Source: Actinomycetota bacterium (lineage in GTDB: Bacteria; Actinomycetota; Thermoleophilia; Solirubrobacterales; 70-9). Taken from it: a stretch of DNA of 42,253 nt. The notes beneath the pieces were generated by a model, which was not told the origin of the DNA, did not search any database, and saw only the letters and a program-made list of their open reading frames with translations. Positions 32,801 to 40,861 of the stretch are shown one piece after another. The DNA lies in contig JAFDWO010000070.1 in the NCBI GenBank assembly GCA_018268415.1, positions 1 through 42,253 of the forward strand, read 5' to 3'. Within the stretch, counting starts at the first letter, position 1. Every line of letters begins with the position of its first letter. The translations under genes and the position numbers were made by a program.

Positions 32801-33461
32801 CTGCAACTCCGACGGCAACGAGCTGGTCGTCTTCGACCCCGAGGACCCGGAGGTCGAGCTGGAGCGCCTCGTCTTCCCGCGCCAGCCGAAGCACGACCGG
32901 ATCTGTCTGGCCGACTTCTACCGGCCGCTCGAGAGCGGCGAACGCGACATCGTCGCCCTGCAGGGCGTCACGGTCGGGGCCGAGGTGACCGAACTGCTCG
33001 ACCGGCTCGGTGCCGAAGGTGAGGTCACCGAGCAGTACTACACGCACGGACTCGGGGTGCAGTCGGCCGAGGGACTGGCCGAGTGGCTGCACTCGGAGGT
33101 CCGCCGCGGCCTGGCGATCCCGCTCGACCAGGGACGCCGCTACTCGTGGGGCTACCCCGCCTGTCCGGACCAGTCCGAGCACGAGAAGGTCTGGCGGCTG
33201 CTCGGCCTCGAGTCGATCGGCATGTACCTCTCGGGCGGTTATGCGGTGATGCCCGAGCAGTCGACGGTGGCGATCATCGCCCACCACCCCCAGGCCGTGT
33301 ACTTCGGCATGAAGTCGGGCTTCATCCCCGAGGGGAAGACCTCCGACGAACTGATCGCGGGCACCGAGCGGGGCGGCGACCTCCCGCCCGAGACGGATCC
33401 CGCCGAGGGCGCCGACGAAGGCGCCCCCAAGCCCGAGTCCACCGCCGACGCCCTCGGTTAG
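29874..33461 (+). CDS. metH: Cobalamin-dependent methionine synthase MetH
   Basis: Full-length 1195-residue enzyme that methylates homocysteine using 5-methyltetrahydrofolate and cobalamin. Modules in order: homocysteine domain (1-300; zinc ligands in GLNCS and GIVGGCCGTNPEH near 290), pterin domain (about 330-610; GERVNSQGSKK, DVCVA, QVDSTEP), cobalamin cap and binding domains (about 640-860; GDVHDIGKS with the axial His near 731, then LSALLVSTS and IGGAA), and the AdoMet reactivation domain (about 930-1165; RRYSWGYPACPDQSEH, SGGYAVMPEQS). No cobalamin riboswitch is seen upstream. There is no ribosome binding site; TAGCCT lies 9 nt before the ATG, so a leaderless or nearly leaderless mRNA is likely. 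Hairpins of one family stand at both ends. Confidence 0.98.
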   Translation: MAERDYIAAVKERVVVFDGGMGATLEQFDLTQEDYGGLQGKCHEALVLNRPDVIEGVHRSMLDAGADVVETDSFQGSRLKLEEWGLGEHTLEINTKAAEIARKAAGPDRFVAGSIGPTGFLPASTDPTLGNISFGRLAEVFAEQATGLVNGGADLIIIETAQDILEVKAAIFGAREAFRQTGRTLPLQISVSLLPNGGKMLLGTDIQSVLTTLTALDVDAVGLNCSTGPEDMRDAIRFLGETSTLPVHCIPNAGLPLQGPDGETIFPEEPEPLAATLGEFVERYGVGIVGGCCGTNPEHIRAIRERVGAARPVAARPAKGPVELSSMMTSTPLVQEPRPTLVGERVNSQGSKKAKEMLLTDDYDGLVQVAEDQVEGGAHVLDVCVALTERQDEDEQMTAVVKRISLSQPAPIQVDSTEPEVIKAALEQIPGRAIVNSINLEAGRAKADLVVPLAREHGAALIALTIDEVGMAKTAERKVEIAKRLVEIACDEHGLDPEALIFDLLTFTLTTGDEEWKPSAIETIEGIRRVKAEIPGVKTSLGVSNVSFGISPRPRAVLNSVFLHHCVEAGLDLAMVNPNHITPYSEIPDEERELTDDLVFNRRDDALARFISHFESKGDETEAEAADPTAGMEPEEALHWHILRRKKEGVEEWIDRSVEKIGAVPTLNDVLLPAMKEVGDKFGAGELILPFVLQSAEVMKRAVAQLENYLDRIDGHTKGKVVIATVFGDVHDIGKSLVNTILTNNGYTVIDLGKQVPVDAIIDAAVENEADAIGLSALLVSTSKQMPTCIAELHERGHEFPVLIGGAAINRDFGRRVLYPKGRESDEVYAPGVFYCKDAFQGLDTMDALVDAEAREALVERIRGEAKALREKPVVVDDAPPVTDSSVRSKALTDNPIPTPPYLGVRDVDIELNDIFPYLDRHVLFKLHWGGKGIKGEAWRQLVEGHDGEEGFVPRLERMWREQDYLHPKARLGYFPCNSDGNELVVFDPEDPEVELERLVFPRQPKHDRICLADFYRPLESGERDIVALQGVTVGAEVTELLDRLGAEGEVTEQYYTHGLGVQSAEGLAEWLHSEVRRGLAIPLDQGRRYSWGYPACPDQSEHEKVWRLLGLESIGMYLSGGYAVMPEQSTVAIIAHHPQAVYFGMKSGFIPEGKTSDELIAGTERGGDLPPETDPAEGADEGAPKPESTADALG

Positions 33462-33499
33462 CTGTTCCTTTTGCCGACCCCTCCGGCATAAGGAACAGC
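33461..33499. repeat. GTTCCTTATG hairpin family, copy C
   Basis: GCTGTTCCTTTTGCCG (33461-33476) pairs with CGGCATAAGGAACAGC (33484-33499) with one T:T mismatch. It begins on the last base of the metH stop codon, so it probably ends that transcript, although no T-run follows. Confidence 0.85.
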
Positions 33500-34137
33500 G
33501 GAGCAGACCCGGCCGAGGCCCCTCGCGGCAGGTCACACCACCCGGGATTTCGCGGGGGGCGGGCCGGCGACGTTTGGATGGCGCCGCCGCCGGCCGCTCG
33601 CCTCCCGGCGTACCAGGGGAGGCGGCCTGGGATCGGTGGCGATCTCCCCCTTCGATGCCGATCTTAACTCAATACACGAAAGTTTTTTTACAGCTCAGCG
33701 AATTTTGTATTAAAGGCACCTGGGCTGAGGACTTGCGGTGTCAGCCCGACCGAGGACCGGCGGCCAAAGACGGGGCACTGCCGGGCCCGGGGCCCCCGGA
33801 CGCCCGCTGAGTTGAGGGCGCCAGGACGCCCTCAACTCAGCGGGCGAAGGATCAGGCCGTGACGGAACACGCACGAAGGCGCCGGAAGGCCACGGAAGGG
33901 TAGGCGAGTCGAGACTCCGTGCACCTTCCGTGACCCACGCCCCCGGGCATGAGAGTCGAGGCCCCCGTGCGCCTCACCCCGACCGATGCCCGGAGGCATC
34001 GGTCGGGGTGAGGCCTGCGGTCGTCCCTTGGCCCCGTCCAGCGGGCCTGGGACGACAGCAGGCCCACGACCCGCCGGCCTTCCGTCACACGGGCCCAGGT
34101 TCGCGAGGTCCCCGTGATCGGCGGCGCTGGAGGGGTG
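33500..34137. repeat. Intergenic island with AT-rich patch and perfect hairpins
   Basis: No gene is recognised. 33659-33717 is strikingly AT-rich for this genome (TTAACTCAATACACG, a run of seven T, TTTTGTATTAAA). Two perfect hairpins follow: 33801-33820/33827-33846 (20-bp arms containing CTGAGTTGAGGGCG, 6-nt loop) and 33971-33990/33995-34014 (20-bp arms containing CACCCCGACCGATGC, 4-nt loop). A GAGTCGAG...CCCGTGC-type unit occurs twice near 33906 and 33953. The island separates convergent metH and the glycosyltransferase gene. Confidence 0.65.
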
Positions 34138-36468
34138 CTAGGCGACGCTGCTGTGGCTGCGATCCGGGGCGCGCCGGGGGCGCGGGTGCGGATCGAGGTG
34201 CACCGGGGCGGTCGAGAGGGCCTGCACGCGCAGATCGCTCCAGGTGAGACCCTCGCGGACCAGGGCGGGCAGGCCGAGGGTGACCGCAGTGGCGATCTCG
34301 ACGCCCTGCAGGATGATCCCGTAGGCGAGCGCGTCGCCGTAGCTGACGCCGAATCCGGAGTGCAGGACGCTGACGACGGCGGCCTGGAAGACACCGATGT
34401 TGGATGGAGTCACCGGCACGACCGCGGTGACGTTGACCGCGAAGAGGACCGCGGCGGCGGCGCCGATCCCCGCCTGGCCGTTCAGGCCGAGAGCCTGGAA
34501 CAGCGCCCAGCAGGACGACAGCTGGATCGCCCAGGCACCGAGCTGGGCGATCGCGGCAGCAGTGCCCTCGCGCGGGTCGCGGAAGATCTTCAAGCCCGCG
34601 CGGACCTGCACCATCGCCTTGTGGATGGCGGCCGCAACCCGTGCCACCCTGCCGCTGCCGGTCTGGCGCATCACCAGCGGCGCGACCAGGACGACGACGA
34701 GCAGGATCAGCGGCACCAGGCTGAAGGCGAAGAGCTGCTTGGTGCCCGAGTGGAAGAGCGGCGTGGTCGAGACGATGATGACCCCGAGCAGCGCCAGCGC
34801 CACGAGGTTCAGCAACGTCTGTGACACCAGGGTGCCGAGCAACACCGGGAAGGTCTCCCGCATGCGGCCGGTGCGGCGCGCCAGCGCCAGCGCCCTGGCG
34901 GGCTCGCCCAGGCGGGCCGGCAAGGTCGCCGACATCAAGACGCCGATCATCGTCGCCGAGGTGACGTCGCGCCGGCGGACCGGCCGATCGGGCAGGGCCG
35001 CGCGCGCGATCCAATACCAGGACGCGGCGCGGAAGAACATCGAGATCGACATCAGGGCGAAGGCGACGATCACCCAGCTGAGGTCGGAGCGGACGATGCT
35101 TTCGAGGACTTCGTTGACCCCGATCCTCTTCATCGCCTCATAGGTCAGGAAGGCGCCGAGCATCGCCGCGAAGCCGAGGCCGACGCGCCGGGCGATGCGG
35201 CGACCGCGCTTGCCTTCGGCCGCCGGTGGCGGGTCGAGGGAGGGCAGCTTCTGCGGCGGGACCGGCCGGTTGCCGTCAGCCGGGCGCAGGCCGGCCCAGT
35301 GGGCGGCCCGGGCGGCGGTCCCGACCGGCGCCGGAGCGGCCATCGCGCGCTCGTAGACGGTGGTCACCTGGTCGGCGATCCGCGGCCAGGCATAGCGCTT
35401 GGCGCTGTGCCGAGCGGCGGCGCCCATCACCATCAGCCGCCGCGGTTCGTGGGCGACGCGCTGCAGCTCCTCGGCGAGGCGCTGGGGATCGCCGGGCGGC
35501 ACCAACAGGCCGTCGACGCCGTCGGTGACGACGTCGCTGTAGCCGGCGATGCCCGAGGCGATCACCGGCGTGCCGGCGGCAAAGGCCTCGGTCAGGACCA
35601 TGCCGAAGCTCTCCCCGGAGAGCGACGGAGCGCAGAGCACGTCGGCCGCGTGCAGCTCGGCCCACAGCTCCTCCTCGGAGACCCGGCCGCGCACGTCGAT
35701 CGAGCCGAGCAGCTCGGGGTCGGCGAGCCAGTGCTTCACGTCGTCCTCCTCGGCACCGATCACGGTCAGCCGCGAGGGGACGTGCTCGACCAGGGCGTTG
35801 AAGGCGGTCAGCAGGACCGGCAGCCCCTTGCGCTCCTCCGGACGGCCGACGAAGAGGATCTTCAGCTCGTCGCCGGGCACGGTGAGCCCGGCGGGCGGTG
35901 CGTCGACATCGACCCCATTGGGGATGATCGTGTACTCGCCGCCGAACCAGCGCATCCCCGTCCAGGCCGCCGCCTCGGAGACGGCGATCCGCGCGGAGAG
36001 GCGGTTGAACATACGGCGGGCGCCGAGCGCGGTGGCCGCGTGATTGGGAAGGGCCTTGGTCGAGTAGGCGTGGAAGGTGCCGACGACCGGCGTCCGGGCA
36101 CCGAGCACGGCGTTCCAGCCGACCAGCGGGGCCACCGGCTCGTGGACGTGGATGACGTCGAATTCGCCGGCGCGGACCTCGCGGCGCGGGCGAGCGTAGC
36201 CGCCGACCGGCGAGACGGCGAGGTTGGAGACGGCGCCGTTGGCGCCCAGCCCGACGGTACGGCCGAGCGGGACCAGGTAATCGGGCAGCTCGACCGTCGA
36301 CGGCGCGGCGCGGTGCGTGGCACGGCTGAACGCACCGGGCGGATCGACCGGTGCGAGGACGCGCACATCGTGGCCACGGCCGAGGAACTCCTCGGCGAGC
36401 GCTTCGACGTGCCGGTTCACGCCCCCTTGGAATGACCAGGAATATGGCGAGACAAAACCTATGCGCAC
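34138..36468 (-). CDS. GT4 glycosyltransferase fused to an LPG-synthase/UPF0104-type flippase domain
   Basis: 776-residue fusion. Residues 1-385 form a GT-B glycosyltransferase of the PimA/PimC type: IGFVSPYSWSFQGGVNRHVE, the HVHEPVAPLVGW loop, FVGRPEERKGLPVLLTAF and the donor-site PSLSGESFGMVLTEAFAAG. After a Pro-rich linker (390-430), residues 435-745 hold about eight membrane helices of the lysylphosphatidylglycerol synthase TM/UPF0104 family (RAASWYWIARAAL, ATLPARLGEPARALAL, TPSNIGVFQAAVV). PimA-like enzymes mannosylate phosphatidylinositol at the inner leaflet, so the fusion could glycosylate a lipid and move it across. That coupling is inferred. Start is GTG 36468; TAACCT lies 9 nt upstream. 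Confidence 0.85.
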   Translation of the reverse strand: MRIGFVSPYSWSFQGGVNRHVEALAEEFLGRGHDVRVLAPVDPPGAFSRATHRAAPSTVELPDYLVPLGRTVGLGANGAVSNLAVSPVGGYARPRREVRAGEFDVIHVHEPVAPLVGWNAVLGARTPVVGTFHAYSTKALPNHAATALGARRMFNRLSARIAVSEAAAWTGMRWFGGEYTIIPNGVDVDAPPAGLTVPGDELKILFVGRPEERKGLPVLLTAFNALVEHVPSRLTVIGAEEDDVKHWLADPELLGSIDVRGRVSEEELWAELHAADVLCAPSLSGESFGMVLTEAFAAGTPVIASGIAGYSDVVTDGVDGLLVPPGDPQRLAEELQRVAHEPRRLMVMGAAARHSAKRYAWPRIADQVTTVYERAMAAPAPVGTAARAAHWAGLRPADGNRPVPPQKLPSLDPPPAAEGKRGRRIARRVGLGFAAMLGAFLTYEAMKRIGVNEVLESIVRSDLSWVIVAFALMSISMFFRAASWYWIARAALPDRPVRRRDVTSATMIGVLMSATLPARLGEPARALALARRTGRMRETFPVLLGTLVSQTLLNLVALALLGVIIVSTTPLFHSGTKQLFAFSLVPLILLVVVLVAPLVMRQTGSGRVARVAAAIHKAMVQVRAGLKIFRDPREGTAAAIAQLGAWAIQLSSCWALFQALGLNGQAGIGAAAAVLFAVNVTAVVPVTPSNIGVFQAAVVSVLHSGFGVSYGDALAYGIILQGVEIATAVTLGLPALVREGLTWSDLRVQALSTAPVHLDPHPRPRRAPDRSHSSVA

Positions 36469-36533
36469 GAGTTCTTAAGGTTAGACGACAGGGCGGTCCG
36501 CACGAGAGTCCATACCCGCTCTCACGGAGAGGA

Positions 36534-38372
36534 TTACGCCCCGCGCGTCGATCTCCCTCCCTCGGCCCAGGCCCAGCCGAGGAAAACCAGCAGATATGCG
36601 GCCCCGACCTCCAGCAGGAGCGCCCCCGAGTCGTTCGCGACAGTTGCCACAACCGTCGCCACCACGGCGCCGATCAGGGCCGCGCGCATCGCCGGTACGT
36701 CACGCACCCAGCCGGCCAGCGTGGCGCGCCGCAGGACCGCGATCAGCACCCCGATCGCGACCACCGGCAGGGCGACGAGGAGGATCGGGCGGACGAAGCT
36801 GCGGGCGGTCTGCTCGAGCCGGCGCTGGGCAGTGTCGCCGAGCGAGTGCAGGCCGCCGGCGTCGAGCACCGAGCGGGTGAAATGGGAGTTGGCGCCGGTG
36901 AGGACGTCGGCAAGCGCCAGCAGCGCGACGACCCCCAGCGGGATCAGGATCACCAGCAGGATCCAGCGCCGGCGCCCGCCCGTCACCACCAGGGCGGCGA
37001 CCGCGACGCCGATCGGGATGTCGATCGCGGCGCCGACGTCGGCGCCGAACTTGCCGGAGGCGAAGATCCCGGCGAGGACGAGCCCGACGACGAGGAAGAC
37101 GGCGGCGCAGCGCCCCGGCGGGAGGCGCGGCGCGAAGCCCGCCAGCCCGGCGCCGACGCCGCCGACGATCAGCACCGAGAGCAGTGACTCGAGCTCGTTG
37201 CCGATCCCGTAGAAGCGGACGCCGAGGAGCGGGTTCGGACCGAGCAGGGAGAGCGCCGAGAGCGGCGAGCCGAGGATCGCGTCGAGGGCGTAGGCGCCGA
37301 CGGTGACCCCCGCGGCGACCGCGAGGGCGCGGTAGTCGCGCAGCGCCACCAGGGTCAGCACCGCCAACAGCGGCGCGCCGAACGTCACCAGGAGCGTTTC
37401 CGGGAGCTGCGCCGGTTCGAGCGCCGCGCCGGCCAGCAGGAGCAGCGGCAGGTAGACGACCGAGAGGCCGACCAGCCGCACCGCCGCCGGCGCCAGCCCA
37501 CGGGCGAGCAAGGCCACCAGCCCCAGGGCAAGGACCCAGGCCAGGATGCTCCAGCCGATCACCGGCCCGCGCCGCGAGGCGACCACCGCCATCCGCGCGC
37601 CGCGCGTTTCGATCCCGGCCGGATCTACCGCTCCTTCGCTGCGGATCGCCTGTCCGATCATCTGGCCCGGGACGGCGACGCCGAAGAATTCGAGGAGCGT
37701 CGGCGCGACGTCGGTCGAGGAGACATAACCGTTCGTCCGGGTGGTGTCGGAGGTGAGATCACCCCGGTAGCCCGGCCCGGCGATCCCGATCGGGATCGGT
37801 TCGTCGGTCTTGCCGGTCGGCGTGGCGATCGCGATGACGAGGTCGCGCGCGCCGGCCCGGCGCGCGACTCTCACGGCACGGCCGCGCGACGCTTCCGACA
37901 CGAAGAGGAGGCCGCCGGGCGCCGACCGGGGCATCCCGGTCTCGACCCCGATCGCGCATGCTGCCGGCCCGCGGCCGGAGGCCGCCACGGGTCGGCCGCT
38001 CCCCGAACCATGCTCCAGCAATTCCCCCAGCAGGCCGGGTTCGATTTCGTCAGGCGCGGTTTCGGCCCGTTCCCGCGCTTCTTCGAACCAGGCCTCGCAG
38101 GCCCGCCGCCCGTGCCGCAGCGGAGCCAGCCCGTGGTCGTAGAGCGAGTTGAACACCCGATTCCCGGCCCCGATGTCGAGGTAGGTCTGTTCCGGGGTCA
38201 CCGTCCCCAGTCCCGCGCTCATCAGGCCCGGGGAGAAGCCGGCGTCGGCCAGTTCGCGCACCGTGGTCGACGAGGGCACGAAGAGGACGTAGGCACGCGG
38301 CGGGACCGACCCCGTCGCCACCGCCGGCGCCGCCAGGACCATGCACAACGACAGCGCTATCGTCAGCACCAT
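36534..38372 (-). CDS. Large membrane protein with alkaline-phosphatase-like ectodomain
   Basis: 612 residues from ATG 38372. A signal sequence or TM (MVLTIALSLCMVLAAPAVA) leads to an extracytoplasmic domain of about 270 residues. Its end (SSTDVAPTLLEFFGVAVPGQ) resembles the closing segment of sulfatase/phosphodiesterase-fold proteins. About ten membrane helices follow (from VIGWSILAWVLALGLVALLA to LEVGAAYLLVFLGWAWAEG). The nucleophile and metal ligands of true phosphatases could not be identified, so activity is uncertain. The start codon overlaps that of hemQ on the other strand. It lies 65 nt upstream of the glycosyltransferase fusion, on the same strand, so a shared envelope role is possible. 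Confidence 0.7.
   Translation of the reverse strand: MVLTIALSLCMVLAAPAVATGSVPPRAYVLFVPSSTTVRELADAGFSPGLMSAGLGTVTPEQTYLDIGAGNRVFNSLYDHGLAPLRHGRRACEAWFEEARERAETAPDEIEPGLLGELLEHGSGSGRPVAASGRGPAACAIGVETGMPRSAPGGLLFVSEASRGRAVRVARRAGARDLVIAIATPTGKTDEPIPIGIAGPGYRGDLTSDTTRTNGYVSSTDVAPTLLEFFGVAVPGQMIGQAIRSEGAVDPAGIETRGARMAVVASRRGPVIGWSILAWVLALGLVALLARGLAPAAVRLVGLSVVYLPLLLLAGAALEPAQLPETLLVTFGAPLLAVLTLVALRDYRALAVAAGVTVGAYALDAILGSPLSALSLLGPNPLLGVRFYGIGNELESLLSVLIVGGVGAGLAGFAPRLPPGRCAAVFLVVGLVLAGIFASGKFGADVGAAIDIPIGVAVAALVVTGGRRRWILLVILIPLGVVALLALADVLTGANSHFTRSVLDAGGLHSLGDTAQRRLEQTARSFVRPILLVALPVVAIGVLIAVLRRATLAGWVRDVPAMRAALIGAVVATVVATVANDSGALLLEVGAAYLLVFLGWAWAEGGRSTRGA
38358..38363 (+). promoter_or_regulatory. 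Leaderless -10 box of hemQ (TATCGT)
   Basis: TATCGT, 7 nt, then ATG 38371. The box lies inside the coding sequence of the divergent membrane protein gene (codons 4-5), so the two genes cannot have independent upstream regions. Confidence 0.5.
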
Positions 38373-39075
38373 GCCCGCCGACCGCACTTTCGCCAAATTC
38401 AGCTTCTTCAAAGTCGATCCCGCCTGGCGCCGTCGCGACGCCGACCTTCGCGCCGCCGACAAGCAGGAGTTCCTCGCCGCCTGCGAGGACTTCGGCATCG
38501 ACCGGTCGCTGCGCGCCTACTCAACCATAGGAACGCGTGGTGACGTCGACCTGGTGCTGCTCAGCCAGAGCGCCAACCTCGAGGACATCCACACGTTCCA
38601 CGTCGTGCTCGGCCAGTCGGGGCTGGCGAAGTGGAGCTCGATGCCGTACTCGTTCCTCTCGATGACGAAAGTGTCCCCTTACTCGGAGGAGGCGGCGCGC
38701 CCGGAGATCTGCGTCTCCGACCGCAAGTACCTCTTCCTCTACCCGATGGTCAAGCAGCGCCGCTGGTACGGCCTGCCGCCCGCCGAGCGCGGCCGGATCA
38801 TGAAAAGCCACATCGAGGTCGGCCGCAAATACCCGGAGATCACGATCAACACGACCTACTCGTACGGGATCGACGACCAGGAGTTCGTCGTCTGCTTCGA
38901 GGGCGACGACCCGGCGGCGTTCCTCGAACTCGTCAACGAGCTGCGCCCGACCGAGTCGAGCGAGTACACCGAGCGCGAAACGCCGATGCTCACCTGCGTC
39001 TCGATGTCGGTGGGCCGCGCGCTCGACGCCCTCGACGGCGTCGCCAGCGCCGCCACCTTGCCCGCCTCGGCCTAG
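38371..39075 (+). CDS. hemQ: Coproheme decarboxylase HemQ (chlorite-dismutase family)
   Basis: Last step of the coproporphyrin-dependent haem pathway of Gram-positives: two propionates of coproheme are oxidatively decarboxylated to give haem b. The 234-residue protein shows the family ends (FAKFSFFKVDPAWRRRD) and active-site region: YLFLYPMVKQRRWYGLP with the Tyr that aligns with the catalytic Tyr of Firmicute HemQ, then MKSHIEVGRKYPEI with the His region, and YSYGIDDQEFVVCFE. The chlorite dismutase Arg is not evident, favouring HemQ. Leaderless start; the ATG shares two bases with the divergent gene's ATG. Confidence 0.93.
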   Translation: MPADRTFAKFSFFKVDPAWRRRDADLRAADKQEFLAACEDFGIDRSLRAYSTIGTRGDVDLVLLSQSANLEDIHTFHVVLGQSGLAKWSSMPYSFLSMTKVSPYSEEAARPEICVSDRKYLFLYPMVKQRRWYGLPPAERGRIMKSHIEVGRKYPEITINTTYSYGIDDQEFVVCFEGDDPAAFLELVNELRPTESSEYTERETPMLTCVSMSVGRALDALDGVASAATLPASA

Positions 39076-39098
39076 GCCGGGCGCGACCTGATTCGCGC

Positions 39099-39116
39099 GG
39101 GTCGCATTAGGGTCGC
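39099..39116. promoter_or_regulatory. Direct repeat before fprA
   Basis: GGGTCGC-ATTA-GGGTCGC: two 7-bp direct repeats with an 11-bp period, just upstream of TATCCT (39118-39123), a plausible -10 box. This could be an activator or repressor site for fprA. Tentative. Confidence 0.35.
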
Positions 39117-39156
39117 CTATCCTTCCATCCCCGTCCTAGACCGAAAAACGAGAGAG

Positions 39157-40560
39157 ATGCCCAAGACCGGTACCCCTGAGAACCCCCTTCGCGTCGCCAT
39201 CGTCGGCGCCGGCCCGTCCGGCTTCTACGCCGCCGAGCACATCCTCAAAGACGGTGACGTCCACGCCCAGGTCGACCTCTTCGACCGCCTCCCCACCCCC
39301 TTCGGGCTGGTGCGCGGCGGCGTCGCCCCCGACCATCCGAAGATCAAGTCGGTGATCCGCGTCTACGAGAAAACGGCGGCGCGCGACGGCTTCCGCTTCT
39401 TCGGCAACGTGAAGATCGGCCACGACATCGAGGTCGAGGAGCTGGAACAGCGCTACCACGCGATCGTCTTCACGGTCGGCTGCGAGACCGACCGGGCGCT
39501 CGGCGTCCCCGGCGAGGACCTGCCCGGCAGCCATGCCGCCACCGCCTTCGTCGGCTGGTACAACGCCCACCCCGACTACGCGAACGAGGACTTCGACCTC
39601 TCTGCCGAGCGCGCCGTGGTGATCGGCAACGGCAACGTGGCGATGGACGTGGCGCGGATGCTGGCGCTGACCGACCACGAGCTGCGCCGGACCGACACCG
39701 CCGACCATGCGATCGAGGAGCTCGACAAGAAGGGCGTCAAGGAGATCGTCGTCCTCGGGCGCCGCGGCCCGGTCCAGGCCGCCTTCACCAACCCGGAGAT
39801 CAAAGAGCTCGGGGTGATGGAGGACGCCGACGTGGTCGTCGACCCCGCCGACATGGAGCTGGACCCGGCGAGCAGAGCGTTCCTCGAGTCCGACGAGGCC
39901 GACAAGACGACGCGGGTGAACGTCGAGACGCTGCAGGAGTTCTCCGAACGGACGCCGGAGGGCAAGAAGCAGCGGATCGTGCTGCGCTTCCTCGCCTCGC
40001 CGATCGAGATCAAGGGCGACGGCAAGGTCGAATCCATCGTCATCGGCCGCAACGAACTGGTCGAGGAGGGCGGGCGACTCGTCGCCCGTGACACCGGCCG
40101 GCGCGAGGAGCTCGAGTGCGGGCTCGTCCTGCGCTCGGTCGGCTATACCGGCGTGCCGATCGAGGGCGTGCCATTCGACACCAGGCGCGGCCTGATCCTC
40201 AACGAGGGCGGCCGGGTGCTCGACTCCCACGACGCGGGCCACAAGGTCGGCCACTACACCGCGGGATGGATCAAGCGCGGCCCCTCGGGCGTCATCGGCA
40301 CCAACAAGAAAGACGCCCTGGAGACCGTCGGGCACCTGCTTGCCGACGTCGCCTCGGACACCCTCCTCGACCCGGCCGACCCGGCCCCGGAGGCGATCGA
40401 ACGGCTGTTGGCGGAGAAGAACGTCCGCTATATCTCCTTCGAGGATTGGCAGGCGATCGACCAGGCCGAGGTGGGCCGCGGCGAGCCGCACGGCCGTCCC
40501 CGGGTCAAGTTCGTCCGCGTCGACGAGATGCTCGACACGGTCGGCGAGCAGGTCGGGTAG
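39157..40560 (+). CDS. fprA: Ferredoxin/adrenodoxin-NADP+ reductase FprA
   Basis: FAD enzyme (467 residues) that passes electrons between NADPH and ferredoxins. The FAD fold is VAIVGAGPSGFYAAEHIL (13-30); LPTPFGLVRGGVAPDHPKIK is the adrenodoxin-reductase signature; the NADP fold is VVIGNGNVAMDVARMLA (about 155-171); and the C-terminal FAD contact is GHYTAGWIKRGPSGVIGTNK. A C-terminal extension of about 60 residues is typical of the actinobacterial enzymes. GAGAGAG just before the ATG serves as ribosome binding site. bolA follows after 2 nt. Confidence 0.95.
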   Translation: MPKTGTPENPLRVAIVGAGPSGFYAAEHILKDGDVHAQVDLFDRLPTPFGLVRGGVAPDHPKIKSVIRVYEKTAARDGFRFFGNVKIGHDIEVEELEQRYHAIVFTVGCETDRALGVPGEDLPGSHAATAFVGWYNAHPDYANEDFDLSAERAVVIGNGNVAMDVARMLALTDHELRRTDTADHAIEELDKKGVKEIVVLGRRGPVQAAFTNPEIKELGVMEDADVVVDPADMELDPASRAFLESDEADKTTRVNVETLQEFSERTPEGKKQRIVLRFLASPIEIKGDGKVESIVIGRNELVEEGGRLVARDTGRREELECGLVLRSVGYTGVPIEGVPFDTRRGLILNEGGRVLDSHDAGHKVGHYTAGWIKRGPSGVIGTNKKDALETVGHLLADVASDTLLDPADPAPEAIERLLAEKNVRYISFEDWQAIDQAEVGRGEPHGRPRVKFVRVDEMLDTVGEQVG

Positions 40561-40562
40561 CG

Positions 40563-40796
40563 ATGGCGGTCGACCTCGCCGAGCTGAAGGCGATGATCGA
40601 GGCTGCCCTGCCGGGCGCCTCGGTCGCCGTCACCGACGAAGACGGGGCCGGCCAACATCTGCGCGCCGAGGTCAAGGCCCCCCAGTTCGCGGGTCTCTCG
40701 CGAATCGACCAGCACCGGCTGGTGAAGGCGGCGGTGAAACCGCGCTTCGACGACGGCACGGTTCACGCGCTCTCGGTGAAGACCGAGCCCGTGTGA
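40563..40796 (+). CDS. BolA-family protein
   Basis: 77-residue BolA/IbaG-type protein (class II KH-like fold). The sequence ALPGASVAVTDEDGAGQHLR and FAGLSRIDQHRLVKAAVKPR are characteristic; the invariant C-terminal His is in DDGTVHALSVKT. BolA proteins bind [2Fe-2S] clusters together with CGFS glutaredoxins, and one is encoded 300 bp downstream. The start is 2 nt after the fprA stop, so it is cotranslated with the reductase. Confidence 0.92.
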   Translation: MAVDLAELKAMIEAALPGASVAVTDEDGAGQHLRAEVKAPQFAGLSRIDQHRLVKAAVKPRFDDGTVHALSVKTEPV

Positions 40797-40849
40797 AAGT
40801 TGGCACACAAGATTTACAGTCTGCGCGCCACACGTGCGTAATTTCTCCC

Positions 40850-40855
40850 TAGCCT
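40850..40855 (+). promoter_or_regulatory. Leaderless -10 box (TAGCCT)
   Basis: TAGCCT, 6 nt, ATG 40862. An alternative start ATG 40871 has GGAGG only 2 nt away, which is too close. Confidence 0.55.
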
Positions 40856-40861
40856 TGCGGT

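Noticed and set aside
33574..34247. Small open frames in the 33.5-34.1 kb island
   Set aside because: They cross perfect hairpins and the AT-rich patch, lack start signals and have no recognisable product.
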